DNA of 64,000 nucleotides from Blasia pusilla (taxonomy: Eukaryota > Marchantiophyta > Marchantiopsida > Blasiales): NCBI GenBank assembly GCA_050084515.1, contig CM114275.1, positions 310,001 through 374,000 on the forward strand, written 5' to 3'. The notes below the pieces were generated by a model, which saw nothing but the letters and a program-made list of their open reading frames with translations, made no database searches and had not been told where the DNA came from. Of the stretch, positions 23,016 to 34,615 are shown one piece after another. Position numbers and translations under genes: made by a program. Positions within the stretch are counted from its first letter, which is position 1. Each line of letters opens with the position of its first letter.

Positions 23016-23415
23016 TTCTCTTGTGTATTCCTGCCAACACATGTAAACTCAATGGGCAGATTGGTTGTGCAACCTTGATCTGAGTGTAAGTGTAGAACAT
23101 AAATGGATTTGATAGATGTTTACAATAGCAGTGTAGCACTATGAATAGTATGAAGCGCACATGTGTATAATTTTTGAAACTCTTATAAAAAAATGCAAAT
23201 TTCAGCTATTGAATCGTTCTCCTTGTGTGCATTCCTGCCAACACGTGTAAACTCCATAAGCAAATTGTGCAACCCTGCTCCAAGTGTAAGTGTATAACAT
23301 CATCACAATTGATAGCAATGTAGTAATAGCATTATGAAAAGTATGAAGCGCACCGTTGTATATATGTCCAAAATTTTTAAACTCTGATAAAAAAATGCAA
23401 AATCCAGCCGTTGAC
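23016..23415. repeat. tandem duplication, unit about 200 bp
   Basis: Two adjacent copies, about 23016-23216 and 23217-23415, share TTCCTGCCAACAC, GTAAACTC, AAGTGTAAGTGTA, TAGCA.TATGAA and ATAAAAAAATGCAAA in the same order. They are roughly 75-80 percent alike by eye. No coding function is visible. Confidence 0.75.
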
Positions 23416-23835
23416 TCTACTGACTTGCTAAACAACGCGAAATCGTATTGACCCCTAGCAAATGTTTAAATACCTACATGTATGCACCCCCGAAGTGGCA
23501 AAGAACCCAAAATTAAAATTAGATTAGGCAAGGATTATGACTCTAACCACCACCTAAGCACAAATTAGATTCGATTAGGATCCTAACTGACAACGATTTG
23601 ATCCGGTTTGGTGAAAACGGCTATACCAAACAAAAATGGTAAAACAATCGTTCCTTGTACCCTCAACCTATACGTGTATGAATTTGGAAAGAGACAGGCA
23701 GATTTCATAGTGACATGTGTCGTGTAGAGGACTTTAATTGAGAGACACATGTCGTGAAATGAGCTTACATTGGGAGACACGTGTCAGACAGGGGATGCTC
23801 CATACCAAAATGCCATATTCTTATAATAGTATAGA

Positions 23836-26800
23836 TGTCAAAGGGAGAAGAAAATAAAGAATCATCCTATATTAGAATGAGTAGGGGAATCTAGCTAGGG
23901 GGCATGAAAATTGTGAAAAGGTTTGAAAATTTGGGAGGATTTGCAAGATAAGGAAGGTAAAGCTTCCCTTAAAATCCCTTACTATATTACACATGAGGAG
24001 GTAAGCTAAGGCGTGCCAAGAAACCGTGCAATTGACACAGTCAAAAGCTCTATCTCTACTCTCAAAGCAAATCCAAGCATGCACTTGAAAAATTCATCAA
24101 CTTTCCTCTCATTTGTTGTGAAATAAGACCACATATTTTAGATTAGACTTTGATCAATCTTATGCCCTCATAATTAATATCCTCTCTACAATCACATCAT
24201 ATTTGTTAAATGATTTGAAGGCTATGTGGACATGATGTGTTATGAGAAAGATAGACAATGAATCAAATATTCTTTTCGTAAAAAATGTGGTTTTAGCTCT
24301 CCCATGTATAAGCTTGACTCATTATAGGTAAGGTTTTGCATAAATAGAATATTTCTTCTTCTTCTAGTGGTCATCCCATCATTGATATTTTGCATAGATT
24401 TTTTCCTATGTGGAAATAAAAAACCCGGATACTCCTCTTTCTCTTTTAAAAATACCTAGAAAATTCCACGTGGAATATTTGCTCTTGAGTATTCTGCAAA
24501 ACCTCGATCTTAGGAATAAGAGGGGATTTCCTTTGTTGAGAAAACATTGCAAGAAGATCATGTGTGCATGGAAGAGTCTAAGAATACTCAACCTATTTGG
24601 AGGAGGTAGGAAGACCGAATTTAGGAATAGTCTAGAATCTCATTGGTATTCATGGAAGCCCATCTACGACTTTAGAATTCCCTATGGAGACTTATCATTT
24701 TTTTTTGTAATTTTTCTATGCTCACAAGATATTATTGAAGTTCATAATCACTCATATTATTATTAGAGGACATCTTGATTTTTCCACCATCTTCAATGCT
24801 TGCAAGATGCATGATATTTGGTTATAAAAAAATATTGTTTAGGTGCATATAACACTTCTGCAGTAAGAATTGTTTTAAAAAAAGTATAATACAACATATA
24901 ACTACCAAGTGTATGGCATACCTCAAATAATAATGTAGATCACATGTGGGGCCTTGAGGGCCACATAAATTTATCCAAGTCCCTTGTTCATTATACAAGT
25001 GGGTTGACATTAAAGTAGAATTTGATTCATATTACTTTTTAACCTTTCACACGCATGGGCTATCCAATGATAGATCCAATATTCATCCTTCTATTTTTAT
25101 ATCTTCGGGCTTTTTGAATCTCTATCTTGCAAGGGATAAAAGCCCTTGGGAACAACAAACCTACCTTAGAGTTCACTATGAAAGAATCATTCCCAACTAT
25201 AACTCATTTGTTAATTGTATATTATACTCTCATCATTTAGAGTCATCAATCTTACGCCCCTTTGCTATGAAGTAAAAATTCAGTGTAGATTGAGTTGTGA
25301 TCTCTAAAAAGCCTTAATCCAATTGAATATCAACTAATTATACTTCACAGCTTGAAAAGACATATTGGATCTACCAAAGATTTTGGATTGAATTTCATGG
25401 AATTCTTTTTAAATTGAGCCTTATGTAAGCTTACCTTGGCCAGATTTTCTTTAGATTGAATCATCAAATTATTTGAAATACAACCCTTGCTAATTTGATC
25501 CCATTCTAAACTTATCTCGACATTTCAAATAGCTTAAGTTAAGCCAATCCTAGAGCAAATCTCACCTCAACAAATGTGTTAGTATTCGACTCCATATAGA
25601 ACTCCAAAGCAATCTTTTTTCTATACCTTTTTTTCTAACATTGCCAAGTTTTACTCTTGCTTGATTCCTTATCCTTGGTTGATATTCTATCAATAAAAAA
25701 ACTCTATACAATGTTCACAACCTTCACTGAATCATTTATGGTTGTGTCTTGGAGTTTTTTCATCAAATAAGGTTTTTAAATTGTTAGTGAGTTAAAGGTA
25801 TGGAAATTTCCTTTCTCCCCATCTTATTGAAAAATTAGAAATTGAGAGATTCAACATTTTCCAAAAGACTTAATTGTGTGTAACATGGATATGATGAGTA
25901 ATGACCTTCCACTCAATTCTTGTCCATCACAAATAATTATCTTAATAATTTTTCCTTATAATTTTGTGACACGGTAAAAATTTGAAGGCAAGAAAAGCTT
26001 GGATTACATATGATATGCACAAGAATTAGTGGAAAAATCATTAAGAAACTTTGCAAGATTTTGAAAAAAGGAGAAGACAGATTTTGGAGGCATTACATGA
26101 AGAGAGAATAAAATTAATGAAAATCATGAAAGAAATAATCATAAAATCGTAAGAACTAAAAATTTAAATATTTTTTGGAAAAAATCATTTTTTTAGAATA
26201 CTCAGCATTTGCAACCTAAAGCCAGATATTTTTCTCAAATGAAAAATGCCATACATTCATCTTTTATGTAATGTATTGAAGAGCTACCAAACATCAAAAG
26301 GTTGGAATAGCACTAGATTTGCCAAGTAAACATACATGCATCTAGTCCATCTAGAACTGCCCGTCCATTAATTAAGATTTTGGACTTTCGATCTCGCTTT
26401 TTTGTATCCCTCAAGATCCAATGCTCACAACACATATTAGCATTTTTTAAGTACAAATGTTATAAATCAAGATGGCAAGAAAAAATCAAAACTAGAGAAC
26501 TTGACAATATTCTAATGGAACTTACAAATAAAAAATTGACACGATGCAAGTTTATTATTCCATGTATGAGAGGGAAATCTATCTAGGAGGGCATGAGGAA
26601 GGTGGGAAGCAAGCTAGAGATTATTGATGAGTTAGTTAATTATGCACTTAAAGATATATGTAGTGTTTTTTTACTTCAAAATGAATGAGTTTCGTACAAA
26701 ATAATTAAAATTCTCATCGAATTGGTCTAATTTCATTTTGATAAATTACCACACCAATTGATTCAATCATATCCTCGTTACTTACAAAATAATCCTAGTT

Positions 26801-29800
26801 ATGTGTATGAAAAAAAATTGTAATATATTAAATCAATCATGAAATAAAATATATGAAATATGATTTAAATGGAACGAGTTAAAAATTCAAGTAAGATCTA
26901 TTTCAAAAAGTACCATAATTGTTTTTCTTCAAGTTTTAATAAGAAGGGAATTTTAAGTGAATCGTAGAATTGACCTCAGATTTTTGATCCAATAAATTTT
27001 ATTTAAAAATATTTAGTGATATATAAATTAAAATTCATAATTAAAATATATTTTTCATAATTAAAAAAATATTTTTAATTTTATCTCAAATTTTATTTCC
27101 TTAAAAGATAAATTCACATACTTGTAGTCCATATATAAAGGTTTTAACAGATTTTTAAAAACTAAATATCAGGAATTTGAGGAAATAAGAAGAAAAATAT
27201 TCATCATGACTTATCCAATTGAACTCAATATCAATTTTTTGCAAGATGAATTTATTTTTATAATTTTTGGAATACTAGGTTTTCTAACCACCATAAAAGT
27301 TTGATTTTCTTTCAATCTCACATTCTTTTCCTAATAAGAGTTGATTGTTCCTTCCCATGAATTTTAAAATATTATTTTCAAAATTTTCAATTGAGGATGC
27401 TTAAGTTTATTTCTTAGAAAAATTATTCATTCTTCGTTTTCCCATGCAAGCCCTCGCCTACTTTATAAAAACAAATTGATTATCAATATGAGTTCACAAG
27501 GAAAAAATGTTTACTTAGATTAGTTCAATAAAACTCACATTACCAATTTGGTGCAAACTCTATTTATTTTTCATAAGATTTAATGTGATACCTTTTCCCA
27601 ACTATCAATTGGCTCATTAATTTTGTACAAACAGCCAAATCTGTACTTTTCTTTTGAATGGTTTTATAGTCCAAAAAATAATAATAATCATTAAATAATG
27701 TTTTCATTTATAGTAGTGCTGCTGAATTAATTTTAAAAAAACCCATGTACTCTTTTCATCTATGTAGGTTATCAATTATTTTATAAAATAATTTTAATAA
27801 TTTAGGAAAAATCCATTTAATACGCATGTGATATTGATTAATGTATTTCAATGAGTTGGTGTTGATTTGGATGAATACACGGGAGAGTGGGCGCAAGCCT
27901 CACTTTCATGAAGGGATTTTAGGTTTGAATCTTACACCCTTTAAGTTTTGATGGTATATGGAGAAAGGACAAATGGATGGAAAGAGGGTGGCCGGAGGGA
28001 GAATGGGAGAATTTTAAAATGGGATTGAGTGTAAATAGATAAATTTTTTTTTGATAAATGACAGACGAAAGGAAAATGGATAGATGGAGAACAGAAAAAT
28101 ATTGAGCAAATAGATGTGTTTTTGTTATAAGTTGATCATATATTAATAACTCAATAGCCTTAGTCATTACTAGTAAATGACTTATTTTGTATGAATCTAT
28201 GGGTTGTCGATTATTACAAGCCATCTAATATCAACGATGATTCAACCTAGTAATATATCACAATCATAAAATTTAAGATTTTCTTTTAGTGTTGCCCTAT
28301 TTTTTTTATTCTTTCTCTCATATATTATTGTATATATTTCATTTTTAGGGTGATAATTTTGCGATTACGATGGTGATTGACTTGAACTACTAATTTATTG
28401 ATTTTATGAGTTTTGATTTGAGAGTGACAACCATACAAGTGTTTTTGAGCCTATTAAGTGTGTTTTAAGAGACTGTGCAAGATTACATCAATTTTTCAAT
28501 TATCTTGATTCTACAAATGGGTTGCAAATATCTTGGAATTTCAAGTGCTCAAACCCACAAAATAATAAATTAATCATGTTATGCTTTCAAAGTGTAGCTT
28601 GCAAACTTCAACCACTTTGTGAGTGATACTTGCATGTACTACTACTCACAAATCACTTGTAGGAGATTCAATAATTTGTGAGTAGTCTACGTGTCGTTTG
28701 CAAGTATAGATTGCAACTAATTGGACTTCAAATCATTTGAAAAAACTTATAAGAAGGACTAGAAAAAAACTTACAGATCTTTTCGACTTATGGGAGAAAC
28801 ATTCCGTCTCCTTCCCTCATCCTTTCATTTTCTCTTTTTTCTTATGACCTTTCCAATATTCCCTCCTTTATCCTTAAACTTGTTTCTTTCCTATAATATG
28901 GCTAAGCTAAGTCCTTTTTTAAACTTTTATTCCTTGTATGTCTATAATCTTTGATATATGTTGACAAGTTCAAATTGGAAGCAAGGAAGTGAGGGGGTCT
29001 TCATATTGTTGTGGAGGAGATATGAGGAAGATCTCCTCCACAACAATGGAGGTTACAATATAATATTTTATTTCCTTATCTTTGTTCTAAACAGTTTCAA
29101 CGATAATTATGTTGTAGTTTGGGGATTGCATGTTTTTGGGAGTTACCATGATATATTTCCTTACATCCAAAGAAATCCTGATGAATAATATTTGTGGCAA
29201 GAGGATTGCCTGTAAAGTATCTTTCCAACCAAGTTTATTGCCATTTTAGTCAAGGGAATAAACACTCATTCTACTGTTATTTGAAGCTTATTTTACTTGA
29301 GATCATTTTTATACTTAATTTTTAATAAGATATTTTTGTTCCATGCATCATCCAATGCTTCATTAAGGAGGAGGATAACAAGGGAAGGATACCAAAAGCT
29401 TGCCGTACACAAGATTAATACTCTACTATATTGTAAAAATGTTTCTTGTGGGAATAAGATAACATAGGGATGGGTCTATGTATTTTTTTTCTTCTCATGA
29501 GAAGATGAATTTCATCCATAAGATATTGACCTTAAATCAATCCTAAATAAGAGCTTCAAAGGAGCCAATTCCCCTTAAAAAAATAGATTTCTAGACTCGT
29601 ACAAAACAAAACTAGATACATGGACTCATCAATATTTTTTAATTCTTGCACGTGCAAAAAACTATTACCTATGCTTAAAAAGTAATCATAACTTTTGCAA
29701 ATTTTTTGATTGAATTTTACTTGTATCTTGCAATAGAAAATTTTGCAATGTATTTGAAATTTTCTTCGAGTAAAAATTAAATTATTAAAAACCTCATGTT

Positions 29801-30174
29801 CTCATAAAATAGTCACAATTTTTGTGAGTATTTTGCTAGTGCTTTTCAAATACATATTAAAATCATAAAATAATCATATTTAACATGTAACTAACTATTA
29901 GTTTACTCATTAAATTGTGAGTACCTTGCAAGTTATATCTAAGTACACTAATAATGTAAGAAAATTTCCAATTTTACTCCAAGATTGAAAATTTTGAATT
30001 GTGATCATCAAACTACTTCTTTGTGAGTATAACACTCGCAAAATTGTGACTAATTTGCAAGTGGTTTGTAGATATGCAATAAGTGTATTATAATTATAGA
30101 CTCTAAATTTATAGGTTGCTGATCTTCAAGATTTTTTTCCAAGTATGTCGGATTATATGTGATCAAGGGATCCT
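23836..30174. other. AT-rich non-coding region
   Basis: More than 6 kb of strongly AT-rich DNA. Short frames such as 24410-24766 (plus), 26380-26586 (plus) and 27919-28224 (minus) resemble no known family. Stretches at about 28.5-28.75 and 29.6-30.1 kb are rich in TTGCAAG and CTTGCAA strings, also found at about 42.8-43.4 kb, suggesting a dispersed old repeat. A perfect 17-bp inverted repeat lies at 29005-29047. No gene is supported. Confidence 0.6.
29005..29047. repeat. perfect 17-bp hairpin, 9-nt loop
   Basis: ATTGTTGTGGAGGAGAT (29005-29021) pairs perfectly with ATCTCCTCCACAACAAT (29031-29047) across ATGAGGAAG. It is conspicuous because the surrounding sequence is decayed AT-rich DNA. Confidence 0.85.
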
Positions 30175-30375
30175 TGTCACATCTGAGTAACCGATAGGCT
30201 GAGATCTATCGTGGATAGGGCGTAGGAGCCAGCGGGCTATCTTGAGTGTAACTTTGTCCCACACTGTCGGATGAGGTTGAGGATAGGTCCATTGCGTTAG
30301 GAACGTCGTTTCTGACGACTTTCATGTTGAGGTCTTTTACAGCCAGGTCACTTGTTGACCAGGTCACCTGCCCCT

Positions 30376-30399
30376 GGTAACCTGTGCGCGCAGGTTACC
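30376..30399. repeat. palindrome in block B
   Basis: GGTAACCTG (30376-30384) and CAGGTTACC (30391-30399) form a perfect 9-bp stem over the loop TGCGCG, about 50 bp upstream of the TATA box. The 3' block has the same left arm but a diverged right arm. It may be a regulatory site or an RNA or DNA hairpin. Confidence 0.6.
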
Positions 30400-30447
30400 A
30401 AGGGAAGGGCTATTTCTAGGGTTTGAGCCTTTTGGCTCTTCCCAACC

Positions 30448-30455
30448 TATATAAG
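30448..30455 (+). promoter_or_regulatory. TATA box in 5' block B
   Basis: CCAACCTATATAAGAGAGG contains a consensus TATATAAG. The same string is at 39288-39295 in the 3' block, and a one-base variant is in copy C near 56976-56985. It most likely sets the start of the element transcript about 25-30 bp downstream. Confidence 0.65.
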
Positions 30456-30461
30456 AGAGGA

Positions 30462-30483
30462 AGATGGCTTTCCTAAGCCATCT
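30462..30483 (+). promoter_or_regulatory. 9-bp hairpin just downstream of the TATA box
   Basis: AGATGGCTT - TCCT - AAGCCATCT forms a perfect 9-bp stem starting 7 bp after the TATA box, where the transcript start would lie. It is identical at 39302-39323. In copy C the stem survives with a C-to-T change that turns a G-C pair into a G-T pair. It may be a structure at the 5' end of the element RNA. Confidence 0.6.
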
Positions 30484-30650
30484 TTCTCATGTTGGGCCGT
30501 TGGAGTACCTCCCTTGTATGTGTGTGAGCTAGGACTAGGGTGCTAGCGTCCGGATTCCTTGATAGCACAGGGTGGACGAGGCTCGATATGCCGATGTAGA
30601 TTGAGGAGTGGAGTTTTAGGCCGAGTGTGCCGTTTTACTACTCTTTATTT

Positions 30651-31907
30651 TTACATGAGAAAGATGTCGGGGGTGGTGGGAATTCGTTGTTTGCGGGTAG
30701 GCAAGCGAGTTGCCCTCGGTTGGGGAGCCCTTGAGGCGTGTGTGTGTCATTTTGTGTCATTTTTCTGTTCGAAATCCATTTTTCTCAGATTTTCTTTGGT
30801 GCAGATTGTTGGGGGGCAATGAGTGTAGCGTGTGGTGGGGCGTCGGGGTGTACGCAAGTGAAGGCGTCGAAAGAGAAGGAACGGGCAAGTTGGGTCTTTG
30901 TAGGCCGGGGTGTCAAGTAAAGCGGCTAGAGTTAGGTCGCGAATTTTAGGCAGCGGCAGGCGCGATGACGGCGCGGACGCCGCCCCCCCCCCGGCATTTA
31001 GGGCCCAAGGGGCCCGCGATAGGCCGTGGTCCAATTTCTTTCCCCCTCTCCGGCGTGGTAGCACCGACGGCGGTCGACGTCATAGCGAGCGTGGTAGGAC
31101 CGACGAGGTCGGTCCGGCGAACGCGTGGGCATGGTCAACGTGAGGCGGGGAGGATGTCGCGTCTTTGAGTGATCGACAAGTTGGACAAAGGGGTTTGCGT
31201 GACATGTTGTTTTTGAGGCGCGCATAGGGCGCTATAGAGTTTACGATGAAGGGCGTGTGCATGATGCCGACGGGTTGTCCGCATCTGTTGATGGGAGGAT
31301 CGGCGTGTTGGTCGAGGGAGTGTTATGTGGCGGAGATTGTCATATCATGTGGAGGAGTGCATATTGACGGTGCAAAGAGGTTGAGGGCGTGATCAGTTAC
31401 CCATTCGAGTCCCTTTTCCCGCACTTGTCGTGGTGTGATTGAGAGTCTTTGGGTATCGGGTTGGTGCTAGATGGGTGCAATGATGGTGACGAGTGTAGAT
31501 TCTTTTCATGTGTAGCATGTTGGTGGATATCTGGCGGTTTCGAGTAGGGGGCGTGTATGACCCGAGAGTGTGTCGCTAGGTTAGGTGAGTCGGTTGGGAG
31601 GCTCATGGTGAGCCCGGTGTTGAGCGTCGTAAGGCGGGTATGTCATCACGGATTGCGTTAGCATAGGTGAGCTAGTGAGGCGTGTGGGAGACTCTTGGTG
31701 AGTCCGAGTGCTTGAGTGGATGAGACAGGGTTTGTCATCACGGCGTTCTTCCAGGGTTTGGAAGAACGGGGTAGTCGGCGATAGTAGTGGTGTGACACGG
31801 AGTGGAGTGAGATATCGAGGGGTTACGGTGAGGAGCTCGCGACATCCATCCGTGATTGGATCGTCATCATCGACACGGGTCCTGGTGACGAGATCACCGA
31901 AGCAGAG
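30651..31907 (+). other. untranslated leader of copy B
   Basis: About 1.25 kb of GC-rich sequence between block B and gag. Short frames in either strand look like shadows. I could not recognise a primer binding site matching a common tRNA 3' end right after block B. Confidence 0.5.
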
Positions 31908-32690
31908 ATGAGAGTACTTGGCGCAGGAGATGGGCGACATGGGCCATCGGGGCATCGTCGTTTCTTGGTGCAAGTGGGCACCATCGACTTAGATGATTTC
32001 ATCCGAAGTTCGACACATGGTGCGACTTCTAGAGATACGGACCCGACACCGGTTCAACCCTTTCATGGCATGGAAGGGATTGTTCCAAAGATTTTGGAGG
32101 GTCCTCCGATGGATGACTACATGGAGTTTCGATCACTATATTCAGTAGAGATCGATGCTTGGACGATGTATTGGGCTCCAGGGTATGTGTCCACTAGTGG
32201 TCGCGAGGCATATGATGGGATTGTGAGAGGAGAGAGACCCACACCATCAGCCCGGAGACTAGATGGAGAGGAGGACAATGACACAAAGCGATGTGGCGAG
32301 AGACCTTTGGTGGTAGAGGGCCACCCGGCTTCAGCCCCACAAAGTGGAGTTCTTCGCAGTTGGGAAGAGCAACAGAGTGTACGACCGACAAGTGAAGAGT
32401 CTACAGGATTTTCAGTGGACGATCGGGTGAGAGTCTGAGAGAGGCATTCACACGCATGAGGAGGTGATCATTGCTACGTTTGGAGTGATCGAGGCGATCG
32501 GACCCAAAGTATTGGTACGGGGGTTCGGACCGAGAACTACGGAGGAGAGTCCGAGATGCGGTCTTGAATGGCCGAAGCCCACATTGAAGGTGGTCTTTGA
32601 GTTGTCCGGCATATTGATTGAGCTCAACATGAGTGAGGAGGTAGTGACCGCTGGATTTTCTCGAGAGTCGATGGGTCCACAGCGGCGGTG
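31908..32690 (+). pseudogene. gag capsid-like domain (copy B)
   Basis: The 176-codon frame 31908-32438 contains VGTIDLDDFIRSS, EGPPMDDYMEFRSLY and YWAPGYVSTSG, clearly homologous to copy A gag. A second frame (32464-32691) contains FELSGILIELNMSEEVVTAGFS, matching the copy A segment ALSEKIELNMVEERVVTSAF. The part after about residue 45 diverges from copy A because of a frameshift. It would build the particle shell. Premature stops separate it from the knuckles. Confidence 0.8.
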
Positions 32691-32824
32691 ACCCCACCGG
32701 TGCCACAGCGAGCACGAGTACCACGGGGAGCGGGCGGTGTGCCTAGAGAGCAGGGCGGGTACGTGAGCCTATGAGGCAACGACCGCACCTACATATGTTG
32801 CCCATCGAGGGACCGATGTGGTCT

Positions 32825-32979
32825 TGTTGGGCGTGTGGAGGGGTCCATAGGCGAGAGAGGCGCCACAAGATGGGAGAGGACCACTAGCGCCCGATTGCGC
32901 AAGAGCCTGAGAGGATGGCCCCACGGCATACACAGCATGTGACCATTGCCACAGATATGGTCACACTAGGGATAGATGT
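32825..32979 (+). pseudogene. gag zinc knuckles (copy B)
   Basis: A first, damaged knuckle (CWACGGVHRRERR, last Cys replaced by Arg) is at about 32825-32863. A second, intact knuckle (CDHCHRYGHTRDRC, C-X2-C-X4-H-X4-C) is at 32938-32979. It is followed by RGARPRGRPRAWGGRPGGG, the same basic Gly-rich tail as in copy A. These bind element RNA. The Cys-to-Arg change needs a TGC-to-CGC transition. Confidence 0.8.
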
Positions 32980-33879
32980 TTTGACCTTCGCCGAGGGGCA
33001 CGCCCGAGAGGTAGGCCGAGGGCCTGGGGCGGCCGTCCTGGAGGAGGTCGGGAGTTCTTCCGGATGTGGTGGTAGAGGACCACCACCGGCTAGAGGAGAT
33101 GGAGCAAGAGCACTGAGCCGGCACTTCTCTCATCGATCGGTTGGAGCATAGGATTGCTGCCATGACGATCATGCAGCTTAGGGAAGGCACGGAGCTGCGA
33201 GTAGCCAGTGTGACTCGAGTCTCTACCTCTTACCCTGACCCGGGTGAGGATCTATCCAATATGGGATTCATGTGTAGTGCAGCCCAGGTTGAGGCAGCTG
33301 CAGTGGTGACTCGGGGTGCTGCGAGAGGCACCGAGCCATTGAGAGGTGGAGTTGAGATTGACCCACCAGAGGGGACCAATGGGCGGCAGGCCAGGGTTCC
33401 ATAGTCGTTCACATTGTCGGAGGCACTACACACACCATCGATGGTGCCTCGACGACCAGCCCGGTGCCTCGATTCGAGGCACCACGTCGGCGTCACGAGG
33501 AGTTGGAGTGACAACTCCTATGCCGGCTCGAGTGGAGTCACTTTATGCCGACTATAGTGTTGGAGGTGGCCACTAGAGTGAGTCAGACTCCGTTATTTTC
33601 CGCCTTAGAGTTGGCGACGTTGGGAGTTGGACCAGTTGAGGTGTTTCGGTTGGCCGCCACGTTGTGTGAGCGTGGAGAGATGACTGCTTCTTGTTCAGAG
33701 GTAGTTGATGAGGTGGTGGACTTGCCCTCGAGCGGTGCTTGGGACGTTCCCCACACGAGTCATGGCATGCGCGGGCGGCGCGGTTGGTAGATATGCCAGT
33801 CGACCGGCCATAGAGCGGCGATGGTGACACTGGAGTAGTGTTACAGATAACCGAGCCGAGTATTTCGCTTGGTTAGTCC

Positions 33880-34050
33880 CGGGATGAGATACCACCACCG
33901 CAACGCGCCCTACTTGATTCGGGAGCGCAACCCTTGATGTTAGGGAAGGCGGCGTGTTTAGCGTTGGGGTTACGGAAGGCCGACATTGAGCCTTGTCCCT
34001 TCCAGATCTGAGACTCGATTGGGGCGTATCACCCACTCGAGATATGACTC
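33880..34050 (+). pseudogene. aspartic protease (copy B)
   Basis: DSGAQ is encoded at 33916-33930 within LLDSGAQPLMLGKAACLALG, nearly identical to copy A. This conservation between two diverged copies supports a real catalytic site. A stop follows a few tens of codons later. It lies about 0.7 kb upstream of the methyltransferase, with a linker carrying no recognised domain between. Confidence 0.75.
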
Positions 34051-34615
34051 GACAGAGATTGTTGTGAGAGTCCAGCGGAGCATGCGACGGATAGTGCTAT
34101 GGTGTGCACACGCGCGATTCACGACACGGTGAGTCATACGATGTGTTGGTGGGGAGTACTGATGTTATATCCCCAGATTCATCCTTGATCGGGAGGAGAC
34201 CGCTGTTTATCGGCCAGGATGGCGGTCGGGGTGACGGTCGGATGAGTCGGCCATGCGCTTTGCGGGGACGAGGTGGTCGATCAAGAGGCGATGCTGACCA
34301 CGTTGGCGGCTTTCACGAGGTAGTGTTAGCTGCCGAGAGAGTTTTGGAGGGGAACGCACATGCGGAGGATGTCCCAAGAGCGGATAGTCCCACGGAGAGA
34401 CAGGCCATGGCGGGTGTCTCTTCCCATGTTAGCGATGCCTCTTCACCATTATGGGATACGACTCGAGAGCTCAGAGGAGTGCCAACGACCTCGTGAGGCA
34501 AAGCGTGGAGTCATGTTTTATCCCGAGCAGCGAGAGTCACGTGGCGATTGGGCTCTTGGAGTGGAGACGATGACCCCACTAGATATCACACTAATTTGTG
34601 TGGCGTGCCGCAGGA

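Larger units (their letters stand above)
4861..23835 (-). mobile_element. large autonomous-type Helitron, decayed, split by gypsy copy A
   Basis: On the minus strand the element appears to begin at 23835 with TCTATACTATTATAAG, preceded by A. It ends at 4861 with a hairpin-like GC-rich tract and CTAG, followed by T (4860). This fits Helitron structure (A|TC...CTAG|T). Between these ends lie both halves of a Rep-helicase reading minus: the zinc and N-terminal part at 18.4-19.5 kb and the HUH and helicase part at 4.99-9.05 kb. The halves are separated by a complete gypsy element with its own target duplication, so the gypsy inserted later. The 3' end is well supported. The 5' end is less certain, because 20-23.8 kb holds unrelated-looking DNA (purine tandem repeat, GC-rich block, duplicated 200-bp unit), which could be captured sequence or separate insertions. 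Confidence 0.55.
30175..30650 (+). repeat. 5' terminal block B of copy B
   Basis: It starts TGTCACATCTGAGTAACC and ends around CTCTTTATT. It is repeated at 39013-39491 with high identity. Unlike the 3' copy it is not followed by block A', and no block A precedes it. It contains a TATA box and two inverted repeats. Confidence 0.85.
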
